A DNA stretch of 64,000 nucleotides, from contig BGZK01001021.1 of the NCBI GenBank assembly GCA_005406025.1, positions 124,001 to 188,000 of the forward strand. Direction: 5' to 3'. This document shows positions 23,201 through 38,200 of the stretch, one piece after another. Source of the stretch: Eumeta japonica (Eukaryota; Arthropoda; Insecta; Lepidoptera; Psychidae). Numbering within the stretch: position 1 is the first letter of the stretch; every line of letters begins with the position of its first letter. The translations under genes and the position numbers were made by a program. The notes beneath the pieces were generated by a model that was given only the letters and a program-made list of their open reading frames with translations, had not been told where the DNA came from and searched no databases.

Positions 23201-26200
23201 TATTTTTCTTCACTAAATCAACTTATTTAACAATCAGAATAAATTTATATCAATTAGACAAACGATACGACTCGATATTGACGCATGTCGGTTTGTTTTA
23301 AATTCAGCTCCGAAATTCTTTAAACATAAACCACGAACTTGAAAAAAAAATAGTGAAGATACCATGGAGTTATGAACTACTAGGGGCGAGTTGACATTTT
23401 CATAACTCCATGGGAGATACAGTCGAACATTAAATTTTTATTCATAATTATCACGTTTAAATAAATTTGTTTATTTTTTAATGATAGTCGCTTGTTTTAT
23501 GTCATTTACAAACCTTTACACTTAATATAACGAGATAGCACCTGATAGTCATCATACTCAATAGTCGACCTTCGAAAGATCGTATAGAATTAGAAGAATG
23601 TGCGGGAGGCACTATTTCTATCAGGTCATGCAAAATATTTTGCAAAATACAGTTATTAACAAAGAGATAATGGTTGGTTTTCTCCGAGCTATAGAATTCA
23701 ATTACGTAACAGAAAAATATGGATATTTGAAGTTCATATTTCTCTCCACAATATGGCCGCCCTTTGACGGCTATTACAGAAAAAATATGCTGACAGCAAA
23801 AAATTCAATTTTCGGCAGTAAGTATGAAAATTCAGCGTATACTGCATATTTAAATGGAGGACGTGCATGGAATTGTATATGTTCATTTCTGTGTGAGAAC
23901 AATAGTTTTCTCATTACAAAGTGTAACGCAGGCTCGGACGCAGGTTTTGGAAGAACGATGGCGTGAATAATACGAAATTTAAAGCAGACACGTCTCGATG
24001 CGTTTGCGACGTCTTTACGAGCGATGAATCATGGATTTATCAGTACGATCCAGAAACGAAGCGTCATACGACCTTGTGGTTATTTCATTACCATGTATGT
24101 AAATTTTGATTTTTTTTTCACGTAACAGACAAAGATTCAAACAATCCAAGAATCACCTTTAAAACACGCGAGCTGGGTGACATTAACAGATTGATTAATA
24201 AGACGGTACAAAATATTAACGGGTTGATATACAACGCGGCGTACAGTGACGCACAGCTGAAAATAATAAACTGTTGTTGTTGTAACATGTTTAATATATT
24301 ACATTTTCTTTGCGATATGACGTCTACATATCTGTACGCACAAGTCACGTCTATTATTTACGCAAATAGTTGCAAATCTGATGGGGTAATGAATTTAACA
24401 GTGAGCGACCCATTTTACTGCGTAACTCCATCGTGTGCACAACCTTGGGCTCTTTTCAATTGAGGTTTACGTTTATTTATGTTTGCTACAAAAATATTTT
24501 AATCGCATCCTGCGCAGCGCTCGTACAGGCTGAGTCAATACATTGGACCGGTTCGATTGGCCAATGATTTAAAAATGAATTTCTACGAGTTCAGAGATTG
24601 TTTTGCTTTTTTTTTTTCATTATCTGGATACATTTTAAAATGACAATACTATCATTTATCCCATTTCTTCGATATTCACTTGAATTGTTTATTATTATGT
24701 TTTATATTAATAATACAATAATAATTATCTTCCTATTCAACCTGAAACTAAAAAAATACGTCAAATTGACATCCAAGTACCCCATCTTCCTATTTATTTT
24801 TCGGTTTGCTTCTTCACGCTACCCACCCGGTACCCGTGGTGTGTCGCATACCACGCGTGACTAGTTTCATACGTTCTTATTTCCCTTACAAGTCATTCAT
24901 TAAGACTGAAATATTCACTATGAAAGCGATCAAAGACCTTAAATATGTCTCCACATGTTCAAAAAGGATCAATAAAAAACAGCGTCAATCTACAGCTGTG
25001 TATTCAATGCCTCCATTTTAATTTTTAAAATGCAAACATCAACAAACACCGTCACCCGCTCCTCGTTTGTCGCGGCGTGACGTGCGTTTTGCGTCACCAG
25101 AAAGCCATCCAGGTTGACCTAGAACCTTGCCAATGACTCTTATTTTTCACGCGCGGTGTCTTACGCCAGGTGAACGATATATTTTAACGCGTTGTCACTT
25201 TTTCAACCTCTAGCAACGTTCAGTAGTATTTGCGTAATCAACAATTTACGTTGAATAAGTATACCTACTTTTCAAATTACAAGACCGAACTAAATTTAGT
25301 TATAAGTTTTTGTATTTTAATTTTTTAGATACATAAACAAGAATTTTTTGTCACTATAATAATACACAAGTATAATTTTAAGTATAAAAAAACAAAAGAA
25401 TTACTTCATTCGTATTTTAACATTATTTAAAGTTATTTATGAAAATCTGAACATGCTTCATACGTATTCAGATTTTCAGCATTTTTTTTTATTCTTATCT
25501 AATGTAACGTTTGTAATTATAGCGCTTGTAAAGTAGAGGACGTACAATCGCGCATTTGGAACAACCAAATGTGGTAGAATGTCGTGTGTCAAACGAATTG
25601 TGGTGCATGGATCGCTAGAAAAAGTCAACACGAAAGGAGCAAAATAGTGACGTACGGCAGGTGATGCGGTAGAGGGACATGGCAGCTCATATTATACGAA
25701 ACGATTCCTCGAAGTATTTGAGCCAGGAGATCAGGTCGACCAGAGATACCCAAGATGAGCATAGATCATCGACGCGACGTCTCTGTGCTGTATGATGTTT
25801 AACCTTAATTACATACATTTAGGTCCTCTGTGTACTCCACAGACACTTTATTAAGTTAGAGACGGTGGTTGGTACGAGTATTAATCGCGATTTGTCGCGT
25901 ACCCCAAGTTTATTCGGAGCCCGTTTGGCATTGCCTTCTAAATGACCGAATTAGGTATAATCTATCAACTCCTCATATTTAGATATTACACACTTTACAT
26001 TGAGTGAAACGCCCCGTAAGCGAGAATCGACCTCAAGTGGACTTTTTTATTATAAATATACGGGCCTGTGATTTGATGAGGTTGGATTACACTGTGTTAT
26101 ATACACAGCATTTTAAAGACATATTTTTTTATTGCTTTATGTCTCACTAACATTCGATATGTGCCCGCAACAACCGTATCCTCTCGCATCTCCAAGATAA

Positions 26201-29200
26201 CTAACCAAACGTCCTGAAAAAAAAAGAGAATTTGAAAAAGAAATTACACATCTTATAACAAGAACAATACGAAATTTCAGGTATTACCAATTTTTGATAA
26301 AAAATATGTAATATATTTTTTTTGCACAGCTAATTCCCAAATTTGTGTACTGATGACAATTTAGAAATTAGCCATTCTTTGTTAGTGGTAAATGATACGG
26401 AGTCTCTAGTGTACTGAGTTTTATTCACGCTTGACCTTCTTTTATATAAAATAAAAAAAAATATTAAAGCGTACCAATGCAATGCCCCCAAAATATTATT
26501 GCTCCTTATATCATTTTCGAACTACGTAGCCGATAAGCGCTATCCCTCGACATACTATCGCTCGTGCTCCGTTTTAGACCCTGATAAGACTAGAATTAAT
26601 TATTTCTGTCTATACCTTCCTTACCATCTTTCAAAAAAATAAGGATTGTTTTATTATAAAAAAATATCGGTATAGGATTTTAACCGTTCATATAGATGAT
26701 TTTAGTCTATTCATTTTTTTTTTCATTCCATACGCCTTGTACCCGTAAATGTATCTCACCACATTTTTTTTAACTTATAATAGTTTAATACGCCCAGCAC
26801 AGCGGGCGGGTGACTAGTAACTCATCAATAATTAATAACATGTAGCTACTAGTCGTTAACCAGCCATTTCGTTGAGCGTAAATTAAAATTTTGAAATTAG
26901 AAATTAAGTATTGTTTTTTATGATTCAAATGTGTTCGCGGTGTCGCTCGCGTATGTACACATAAAATAAATTCCCGACAATTCCGATCTGGACTTAAGTC
27001 TAACTCTCGATAGACTTAAGTCCAATCTTGCTACAATCCGCCTAGTCGTTTACCCGTGAGTACCATCCAAACAAACACCCTTTTAGATTTATAAAATTAC
27101 AAATCCATAACCCAAAAAACCAAAAACCTAAAATTATAAAACTGAAGACCCATAACCATCTACGGACAAGCATTTGATCACAGTCTCGTGCCGACACATT
27201 CAGTACTTTTTATGTGATTGCCTGACAAAGAAAACAATTTTCATTATGCACATATTACCGGACCGATTCGCCGGACGTAAATTAACGTTCAGCACTTTTT
27301 TTTCAGCATTTTTCATCATTTTTTTTTTACGATTTAAATGTACTCGTGGTATCGCTAGCGTGTTCCCCTAAATAATGAATTAATATTAACCATTCTCCTT
27401 GTCAATTCTCATCCCTGCTCCTGTTATCGATTTAGTTTCCGGTACTATTGTCCGATCTGATCGCAGCCCCGCTTGTTCAATAGTAATGTTGATGCAAATC
27501 TTAGTCCTTCCTTGGGCATCGATATTAATGATAACAGAATAACCACTTTTACTGGTTCATACATTTTTTACATAAGAGGTAATCTTATTATATAATATAA
27601 TTTTGTTATATTAATCTTATATCCTATATTTGAGAACATAAACTACCTCTATGTAAAATCTGATTATAATATAACCAGCCGTCAGTGTATGACAAACATT
27701 CACACAAGCATTCTTTTACATTTTCTATATTATAAATAGCCTATAACGATCTACAAACAAATCCGCGACGAATAGTCAAAGTCCCAATTACAAACCCGTC
27801 CAGCCGTTAGCGTATGATAAACATTCATACAAACATACTTTTACATTTTTTGTATCACAAATAGTTTTCAATATCTTAGCGCTCAAAAAAAATATCTTTA
27901 TTCTGTATGTATGTGTAGATCTTACAGTACGTATTAACGAATTCCGTAAATTAAAAATGTCTGTCAAAATGCTTTGAAAACGTGTGCATCACAATGCATC
28001 AGATTCCAAATTGTGCCGATGACGTCAATACCGAATAGTGTGTTTCAGATCGTGTGCGTTTACGATCCGTTAAAACTCACCCACCAATGCACCCACAAGA
28101 TTTTATTCTTATATTTAGTTATTTGCATTACGTCACGTATAACTTTATATTTATTACTCCGTAACTGATTTTCTATTTTCATTTTTCCTTCGACGAAAGT
28201 AGATAAATCACGTACCCACACAAAATCAATCGCTGGAAGTAAATCAGTCATGCTTATGGCCTTTCCTCAATCAAAAATGTCATTTTTATATAGTCGATTG
28301 AAAGCTTTATCGTCCATTTATCGAATATCACAACGACTTCATTAGGTAATAAAAATTTGTTAATATTTCTTTAATAGATAAAAAAACCGAATTGTGTTGC
28401 AGCAACTGAGTTCGTCTATCCATAAAATAGTGAAAACCGATTTTAAATGACGTTCTCAGTTATAAAAAGCATTACGATTCTGGTAATCGCCAACAAATAG
28501 GTCATACGTATTTAGCGCTCAAGTTTTGCGAGGGCAAATTTTGTACGAAAACAAAAATCTGTTTTTTTTTCTTAAAAACGTATTGGATTATTCTTAAGAA
28601 CATCGATAGTTTTCTTTTATTTCGCGGGCAAAAATTAAAATCTAATTTTAATTTGATCATATAGAATAAATGCACATTAAAATTTTATATATTACTAGTT
28701 GTCGCTTGCGCCTACGCCGACGTGTTTTAATCTCCTGGCATCTATTTCGATTATTGTGTAAATAGGTATAGATCTCTTTTTTGTTAATTACATTACACCC
28801 TCAGACATTTCAGGTCACACATACAGTAATTCTTCTTATTCCTTGAATTTTTGTCTTCGGCTCCGCTCGCTTGTAAAGGTGTATATTAATAGTAATTACT
28901 ACGGGGCTTCGCGCTTAAACAGACTGACATTTCTTGATATAGATGTAACACAGATATATATACATATATATACATATGTATATATATATATCTATACATA
29001 TATAATGAAAATAGGTTGTCTTTGTTCGCCAATCGCGTAAAAACTACTAAACGTATAGACATGGGACTGGGACCATTCGATGCGGAATGATTTGTAGATG
29101 GTTCTAGGCTACTCATTTTTAGAATTCCGTAAATCCTTCGCCAATTTATTTATAATAAAAATTACCCAGCGAAGCGGGCGGGACAGCTAGTATATATATA

Positions 29201-32200
29201 TAGATAATAAGTTTTTTCAATTGTTTTGCAACCTTTAGCCAACTATTAAAGTAAAAAAAAAAACAAATTGTAGAAATTTTTGTAAAAGCGGTCAAATTGT
29301 ATTGATTCTCAGTAAATTTTATGGAAGCTTTATTTGAATGCTTTATGGAAGCTAAATTTAATCACGGAACCCTAAAAAACACCTAGCGTACATATCTTTT
29401 CTGGGTCTAAGCTAAATCCATGCCTTTTATTAATCGGTCATACTCTAAGGTTTCTCGTTCTGGCCAGCTTTGAACGAAGGGTAAAGGCACTTTTAAAAGC
29501 AAGTGTAACATAAATATCACTACATACGAATAATATGATTTAATAGCTATATAAAATACCGGATCATAAATTACGCCACATTGCTTCACTGTAAAACTGT
29601 TGATCAATATTGCATATTTTAAATTTTTGTTGCATAATAAAAGCAAAACCCAAACACAACCAAGTACGACGTATCAAAGTTATAGAAATATCATCGACCA
29701 CATCCAGTTGTCTATTAATGTTTCTTTAACCGTTCCCCCATTCTGTTTCCCTTCAATTTTCAAGGCTAGTACGTAGTTCCGTTTTTATCTAATACTTTAA
29801 CGCTTTAACGCTCCACTTCGCAACGGATACTCGCATTTTTTTTTAATTAATTTTCGGCTATCGTTCATAGATTAGAGATTTCACAAGATCAGCGTACCGC
29901 GCCGGCGCCCGACGGTTCACATCACACGGCTCGACGTCGGACGGAAGGACAGGGGGCGTCAGGTAAATATAGGCGCGTCCTCGCCATTGACTCGGGGAAG
30001 CGCGCGATGGATTCGCCCGGCTCGCCGATGGTCGCACGGCCTCTCGGCTCGTCGTCGCTTTTGATAAAAATGTCGGCGGTTTTGGCGACACCGCACGCGA
30101 CGGCCGACGCATTTAGCCTGGAGACGGGCCAACGGGTGCATGAGCATCTCGCGACCCTCCGCCCGCGCCCCGCGCCCCGCGTCCGCCCCGCCTTCTAAAG
30201 AACGCCCCACCCAAGGTCGAAACTGGGATGCACTCGAACGTGCTGATCAATGTTATGTACGACAATGTTAAATTAAACTATCAGAGATCGCGAAAGGGTC
30301 GCTATGACTATTCCCAAAAAAAAAAAAATAATTTTGGAGGAAATGCATCTATAAATATCTCAATTATAGTTTATCTGCGTATTACATAACATAATGTTGC
30401 ATATATGCACACACCGGAGTTTGTTGTCAGAAGTTTATGAAACTTTTTATATTCACGATAAACACCTTTTAGAATCTAGAAATGGAATTAGTGTAGAATT
30501 ATCAATGGTATGATGTCACAGGTCTTAGATTGACATTTTGGAACCATTTCAATCTGAGCTAGGTGTACATTTAATACGAAGGCTAGACACATCCAATTGC
30601 AACATCAACAATCACGTGCTTTGACCGCCAGACAAAAACATTATGATGATAGAATCTACATAACTCGCGGACTATCACTTAAGCGTTTTTGTTGAAGCAA
30701 GTCGTAACACAAAATGGTGATACAAATACAAAAGCCTTGAACCTTCTTGGCAATCAATTAATTTTCACGTATTTTGCGGTAAGCGCATTTATCAAGTAAT
30801 AATTCTTATTAATGATATTATAAATAATGATTCTTCCCCACTAATACAATGAATTTTGTTACTCACTATAATTGCTTACAAAAAGTAAAAAACACAATTA
30901 TAATAATAATTTAATTCGATCAAACTTAACATTCAGATCACATACAATCAAGAATGGTACATTGTTACATGTTGTTAAACTGGTACATTTGTATGAGTTT
31001 CTTAACTGAGTATACATTGGACAGATTAAAACGTGATAATTGAAAGAATTTTCGTAATTTCACAAATCATTAGGTAATCATTGTCCATTTTTTTTAGTCT
31101 TACACAAAATAAATATTGAAACCTCAAAATCTTTCTCACATTTTAATCTTAGATGAAAGTTAACATATCAATATTAACTGTACTGAAGTATCTTAGTTAA
31201 TCCTGTTGTCAAACAACCCAACGGAAGTTTCGCGTAGATTTTTTTTTTGTTTTACGTGTGATAAGAATTTCGCAAATAAAACAGAGTTTGCTGTCTTGTA
31301 CACTTCAGAAATTTCTAAATTTATTGAAAGAAATAGAAAAATTTTGCTAGGTAAAGAAGGTTTAACTTTATTTTTTGTGGCTAGAAGAATTCGTATGCTC
31401 TGACATAATTGCCGTAATCTCAACTGATATTTTAAATGCGAAAATGGGTTTGATCGTTACGCTTTTACATCTTAACTATCCAACCGATGATGGTGATGTA
31501 CTGCATATCATCAGGTGAACAGAAAAGGATATAGAGACACGAATTGCTATAAATAAATTGCAACATAATATCTGGAGTACGGGACAATAGAAAAAGGTCT
31601 GAGGTATCCGGGAAGAAATTCTAATATACCGAAAAATTGCCACCTCTTTTGATAGCGATTTCTACTTAAGTCGAGAAAGGGATAAAAGGATAGCGGGGAC
31701 CTACTCTTTTTCGGTAAATTAAAGAATAATTTGGACGGCCCTAACCGGGAGTCGAAACCGGATCTCTCGGTTATGCGCCAGGGGCTCGGCCAGGTAGACT
31801 ATCCGAGTCGTTGTCCGCAACTTTTCGGGACTCAGTCTCACCCAGAATCGATCTACATTAGCGCCTATAATAGAAGGACATACAACGTAGTATATACAGT
31901 GGCGTCTTAAATTAATGCCCTATTTTGTATTTGAATTGGTAGACAAAATCTACATTAACGCGTGCGAAGCCACGGACGAAAGCTAATAAGTTAAAGCTAA
32001 GAATAGTTGACTTGAAACGCTCTCACGCCGAGCCGAGATGATTTGGTTTTATATTCAAATGTCACCAATTTGTTACAAAACACGGTTTGGTGAAAACAGA
32101 AGCAACGATTTGTTCCTTTCTGATTCTCCGCTTTCCGCTGCCGTCGGTTCGTTCACGGAACGCTACACGATCGAACTTAGCCGTTTCGTTTCGGAAAAAC

Positions 32201-35200
32201 AATAATCTATAATAAACACCGACACGTTTCGTCGCCTGTCGCAAATGTCATTATCGCGTATTTCGCCGATCCACGCGGACTGTCCTTTATTTCGCTTTCC
32301 GGTAAAATGTGCGTAGGTCGCGCCACCCACGTCGAGCACTGCTCTCGGATATTGAAACTTTCGTAAACGTTTGTTCGAACAGTATCCGATCCAATTTCTT
32401 GTTCACGCTTGGTCTATTACGCCGTCGTTCGATCATCTACACGCCACAAACTCAAAATGTCCCAAACAGTACTGATGTCTCTGTAGAAGAAATTAAAGAG
32501 GATGATCATCATACTGTCTTGTCTGAAATTACAGTACCGTGTCCATACATGATACGGTACTGACATTTAAGTGATTTAATAAAAGTTTTCTCTGAGTGCC
32601 AAGTTATATAAAAATAATGTTAAAATACGTACATAATTATCCTATTAACACATACATTTCATTAATAGATTATTAATTAATGACCTGTGAGAACAAAAAA
32701 TACAGGACATTAAAAATCATAGAACGGAATCACCCAACTACCAAATTATCTATAGGTTCTTGCTGTTTTAGACGTTTTCATCCTACTACGGCAAATCCAA
32801 AAAAGGGTTGTTATATTTTTGAATGCGTTACACTTGTCTCGAAAAAAAACGATTTTAATGAGAAGCTACTTATAATAGCCAAGAGCATTGATTTGCCTTG
32901 AAAGATAAAAGCAAACGTGTTTTCATTTTCATAATATCAATACAGTAATTTTCATATTGCGTTTGCACGCAGTAACTTTCATAAGCGGAAAAACTATACT
33001 TTTAAACATTTTCGAACTGCCAAATATTTGTTGTTTTCTTAAATTCTTGTCTTTCGAAAATAAAGTCTATCTTCTCTACGAATTAGTTCAAATATGATGT
33101 GAAAAACAAAAACGCTTCTAAGACAGACAGACGACTTGGCTGATATAATTGGCACTTGATATTGTTTGCGTCGCTGTCTCCGACCTCCACAGATTCCCGG
33201 CCGCCATCTCGCCGCGAGGTCGTCTAATCAAATAAAGCAAACCGGACAAGTGCGCGCTGTATTCGCGCGCAGGGGGTTCCTTACAACCTTAATAATAACC
33301 TTACCTTAGCTCTATATCTATATACATGTAGTAAATCATAACATTTAATTTTATAGTAAAATTTGTAACGTAGACGTAGTTCTGGCAAGTTTTTTTTATC
33401 CGTGGCGTAGTTGGATTTTGAAAATGGCGACCAGTAGGTATCGATTGTTATCATTACTATAACTTTCAGTTATCAGTTAAATAAGTGTAAAACGAGCTAA
33501 ATGTTTGGCTATGAGCTAATGGTTATTCAATTATGAAGCCGTATGCGCTTTTCATCGTTGAAGCAACGGTTTTTATCTAGATTTTTAATTTAATTTTATT
33601 TCTATTAATTTATAAACACAGCATACGAATTCAAAATTCAGTAAACAGCACCTATCTATGAAACACCTAACATGTTTTATAGTCATTAATTATTTTTGCG
33701 TCGTAGTCGGGTTTTACTTTTCAACTAGGTATTATTTAATTTGGCACTTCTGGTGACCCATATAATCATAAAATAATTCAGGAAACTGAATTAAAATGAA
33801 AGATTACTTCATGTACATACGTATTTTTAACTGTCACAAGGCAATTACATAATTTTTATAAAATTCATGGCGCCCTTTCAGAATCCTTGCATACCATCCC
33901 TTTCATTTAATTTCAAACTCGACTCAGTCGAAAATATATTTTTTGTTGCTTTATAGCATATTATGCAAATGCGCGGAACCCTAAACGAAGCTAACCATAT
34001 CTTATTTGTTTATAAGTGACCTAGGAGCTTTAGTAAATTAGTTGAGGTAAAAATACGATAAAATCTTATTAATTTCAGTGCCGCTTTTCAAAGACATCGA
34101 GATATCGTCTACCTTAATTAGTAAAATAATAAATAACCTTGTAATCGGTATAATTACATTATCACTTTTCAAAGACATCGAGATACTGTATACGTTAATT
34201 AGTAAAATATTAAATACGCTTGTTATCGGTATAATTAATTTACCGATGATCGCTCAGTGCGTCAGAGCATTACTAAAAATTCCGGGTTCAATCCCTAACC
34301 TCGGGTAAATTAACCAATGATTTTTTATAGTAATAATATATGACGTAAACTCACACCTGTTTCTCAGCAGGGTAGGCAGAGACTATAGATTTCCACGTGG
34401 CATGAACTTTGCATATCTGTCTGCTTGCTTCACTGATATCCATGAAACTTTGCATACAAGCTCGTCGGTTAGGGTGCTTCTATGAATAGCTAAAGTGTTT
34501 CACGACAAGCGTATATTGCTATCTACAATAGGGTCCTGTTACCTACGCTTACGTATGATAGTAAAAGTTGGTAATGGCAGAAGAAAAATGAAAGTAAAAT
34601 CAATGCGGTGGAGATACGATCTCTGTGTAGTGTGTGTGTAGTGTCTCCGAAAGATAGATGTAGGAACAGCGATGCCAGAGAGCAGTGTGGTCTAAAGGAA
34701 GATGTAGTGACTATAGAGTAGAAAGAGGTATGTTACGGTGGTTTGACCATCTGGAAAGGATGAATGAAAGTGGACTGACAGAACAAATCTATAGAGCGAA
34801 TGTGTGCGATGTATTGGCGGCAAGAGTTGCCCTAGAAAATCCAATGAGTCTTTAACTCAAATTAAATTACAGCATTTGTTCCTTGCCTCGGAAAGATCAC
34901 TAAGCCGCCGGTCATGGGTGTCGTCACCGTTTAATATAAATTAGCAAAAAAATATAACCTATTTCAAGTGTTACTTTAAACCTATGAAACAAAGACATTT
35001 TAAATTTGTGTTGTGCTATTTCAGCGGAGGGATAATCAGGCTTTGAGCAGTGCCAGGTTTATAAAAAGAATTGCTTGATCGAACTCGACATCAAAAAAGA
35101 CCTATAGTCCATTCATAGCAATTGTTTGTAGCACTTAATTTCCTAAAACGCTCTCAAACGTTTTCATCAACGCAGACTTTACACATGTTGTAGGATATAT

Positions 35201-38200
35201 AACGTGTCTGCCAAAGAACTAAGCATGAACGATATGCAGACGCGCAACTTCGGTATATTTTTAGCTGGACGCAGCGCCTGAGTGAGGGAAGCGTAAATCA
35301 AACTAGGTCTTTGAAGTCGGCCCCCGCAACACTGTTTACAATCGTCGATTTGAACTGATTACGCGTGAATGGCATTATTTTTTTTTTTTACCATAATGTT
35401 TTTGGATTACAACATCCTGGGTTTCGTGAAATTCGGTTCTGTCGATGTATGCAACAATGAAGGGGGTACTGTGTCAAGTTTTATATCATCGACCAACTGT
35501 GCAGCAGAAGCATACTTCATCGCGATCCGTTTAGTTCAGATTGAAGAGTTTGTAATCCGAGCCTTCGAGATTGGTGCAGTAAAGGGGCTGTAAACGAACA
35601 TTGTTACCGATACGGTAGTCAGGGACCGGCGACTTAGTGTGCTCTCCGAGGCACAAGCAAGTGATTTATTTCACGAAATTAAAAAGCCGTTACTCAATTC
35701 TCTCATAATGAGAAATCTTATTCGGTAATACCTTCTGATGCGAAAAGGCTACGTTAGCCACTCTTTAAACCGTTCGAATCTCGATGTTCTTGTAATTAAT
35801 ACGATTACGTCACATATATGTACTGAAATATAAGCGTGTTCAATACTAGCTACCGTCCTCGTTCCGTATGCGTAGAATATTAGCAGTCTTGAACATTACG
35901 CGTCTTCCATACAACGCATGATAATAAAAATGCGCTCTTCGTCAACTTGATCTATAAGAAATGCAACTTCGTAAACTCTATTCTCAAGTAATACTCGTGT
36001 TACAAACACAAACTGACAGCAATTAAAAAATTGGAACATTCTAGGTTTTGTTTAGTTGTGTTGATGTTACTATATATAGTGGCTTTTTTTCAAAGGATTT
36101 CAGTTTGCTGAAACGTATCATTAACGCTCTTATTACATGACCATGTCGTCATACACTCGTCATGAAATTATTTGCACATTTATTAATTATATACAATTAT
36201 CTATTAAACTAATTTCTGTCTAGTCGATAACAAAAAGTAGAGCTCCGCAGAGATCTATAGATCTCTGCTTCAAGTTGGCGGTTTACAAAATAATACGTTT
36301 CATGTTTCATGGATACCATTCCAAACACCCAATTCGCTTTTTTGCAGTGGTACATTCATAAACAAACAAAACAAAATACAAATAGGTAAACAAAGATTGT
36401 TATATTCATTGTTTTTTTTTTTCATTTTTTTTTAATATTCATCGCCTCTTTTTTTCTTTTCTTTGCCCCATTGCCCAAAATCTGAGAACGTCCTTGAACA
36501 CAAATAATGCAAAATATTCTGCTTTTATGTTCGTGATGTGTCACATACGTCTATAATATTTTCCGCCAATCCACTGAACTATAGCATAGACACTTATTTC
36601 TATATGCAACTTTCGTGGTTTTAGCCACTGACGTAAAACAAGTATTCAGTGACGCTACCTGATAGATACTTATATACCTCATATTTTTAATAGGCAATAG
36701 AATCCATAGTGATCACCATTATATCATTGCGTTCCAGGTGACACCAGGCGCGCCAGCTAGCCGTGAGCTGGTCCGCGGCGACATCATAGCCAAGATAGAC
36801 GCCTATGATGCGCGAGACCTTCGCCACGAGGATGCGCAGAATCTATTCAAGAATGCCCCCAATCAAATCAAACTGGTCGTTCAAAGGTATGTATATTTAA
36901 CGGTCTTCACGATTTGAGAGTCGAAAGTACGTGAAAAAATGCTAGTAACATTTTGAAAATGATACGAATTCATCAATTGTAGAGGATGTTAGAATTAAAT
37001 AAAAGTAAGGTATTTTTCTTAATAATTATCAAGGGATTGTCAAAATATAGCATAAATATACTATTTTTTGTTCCACATAATTATAGTAGTATAAAAACTT
37101 GATAAATTCTTAGCCATGTTTTGGTCGACATTTATTCAAATGGCTAGTTTAAACGAATTGCCCATTTTTAAATTTCTCTTTTTTTTTTTTGCAGCGATGT
37201 CGAAGTTATTTTCAAATGCATATTTTAATATAGAAACGTGTTTCCATCTATATAGAATAATTTATCCTCGTAGAGTGTAACGGCGTCCACGGTACAATCG
37301 ACGTTAAGACAAAGCCAATTAAATATAATAATTGTCACAGATTTCTGTACAACTTAGCAAACGAAATAGCGATGCAATCTTCCTCTACATCGTAACCGTT
37401 GCTAAATAGTCTATGACATGTGTTTTTTTAAGAAGTTCAAACGATCTATACTGTAACAGCTAGTTGTACCCACGTAACTACAGGGGCGGAGCTAGCTCAC
37501 ACCTTTACTCGCTGCCGCGCGCCGGCGGCTGCTTCGTGGGCCGAGTGCCCACGCCGACGTTCTATCACGAGCTGGCCGAGTAAGGACCGGTGCTGGTCAC
37601 GACCCTGGGAACATGCTGATGATGTGTCGAAATGGGTTCATTGATAAAGTGTTATTGTCATAAGTAATTACGATAGGGGAAGAAAGATTGTCGAATGGCC
37701 ACCAGCAACTGGACGCCGCAGCGTGAAACTGCCTCTCAGTGTGTGGATCGATGGCCTGGTGAGGATTTCTAGCTACTGTTGTATACAGATAGCTCTGAAT
37801 CGTACGTAGTGGAAATTTAGTGGGGGAAACTTATGTCCAACTCCCATCCAACACCCAACCAATGGATGAAAATAACGAAACATTGATTTTACTTATTCTA
37901 CTATTAGCTCTTTATTTCATTAGTTCACGCAATCGCCAGCTCGCTCGCCTCCAGGCGTTGTTGATTATAAGTAAATAAAGACTAATAAAACCCTCATCTT
38001 TGATAGTAACTTTATGAACTACCCCGATCTGGAATCACAAATGATTGATGTTCCAGTTACCTGCACTCCAGTAGGCTCCACGGCTAGCCTGCAGAATAAC
38101 GAGTACATTTAAAGATTATACAATTGCTCAAAGTGTGTACTGAGCAATTGTATTGTTATTGTTTTAACTTTATACAGGTAAGAGTTAAACGAAACAATCA

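Larger units (their letters stand above)
17284..36737. other. First intron of the PDZ isoform, 19.5 kb
   Basis: It contains the repeats listed separately and a CpG-rich island at 29885-30200. Smaller GC-rich patches occur at 20030-20150 and 33170-33290. The other long stretches, for example 22945-23950, 24100-25490, 30210-31600 and 35040-36720, show nothing I can name. Large first introns of muscle genes often hold enhancers, but none is shown here. Confidence 0.55.

Noticed and set aside
23598..23966. A 122-codon + frame
   Set aside because: No recognisable motif, AT-rich composition like its surroundings, and its end runs into the mariner remnant; probably chance.
32309..32563. An 84-codon + frame in a mildly GC-rich stretch
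   Set aside because: No domain, no splice signals that fit a neighbour and no clear start context.
34243..34312. Possible tRNA gene with A and B boxes
   Set aside because: Anticodon arm and acceptor stem do not fold properly; better read as a SINE or tRNA relic.
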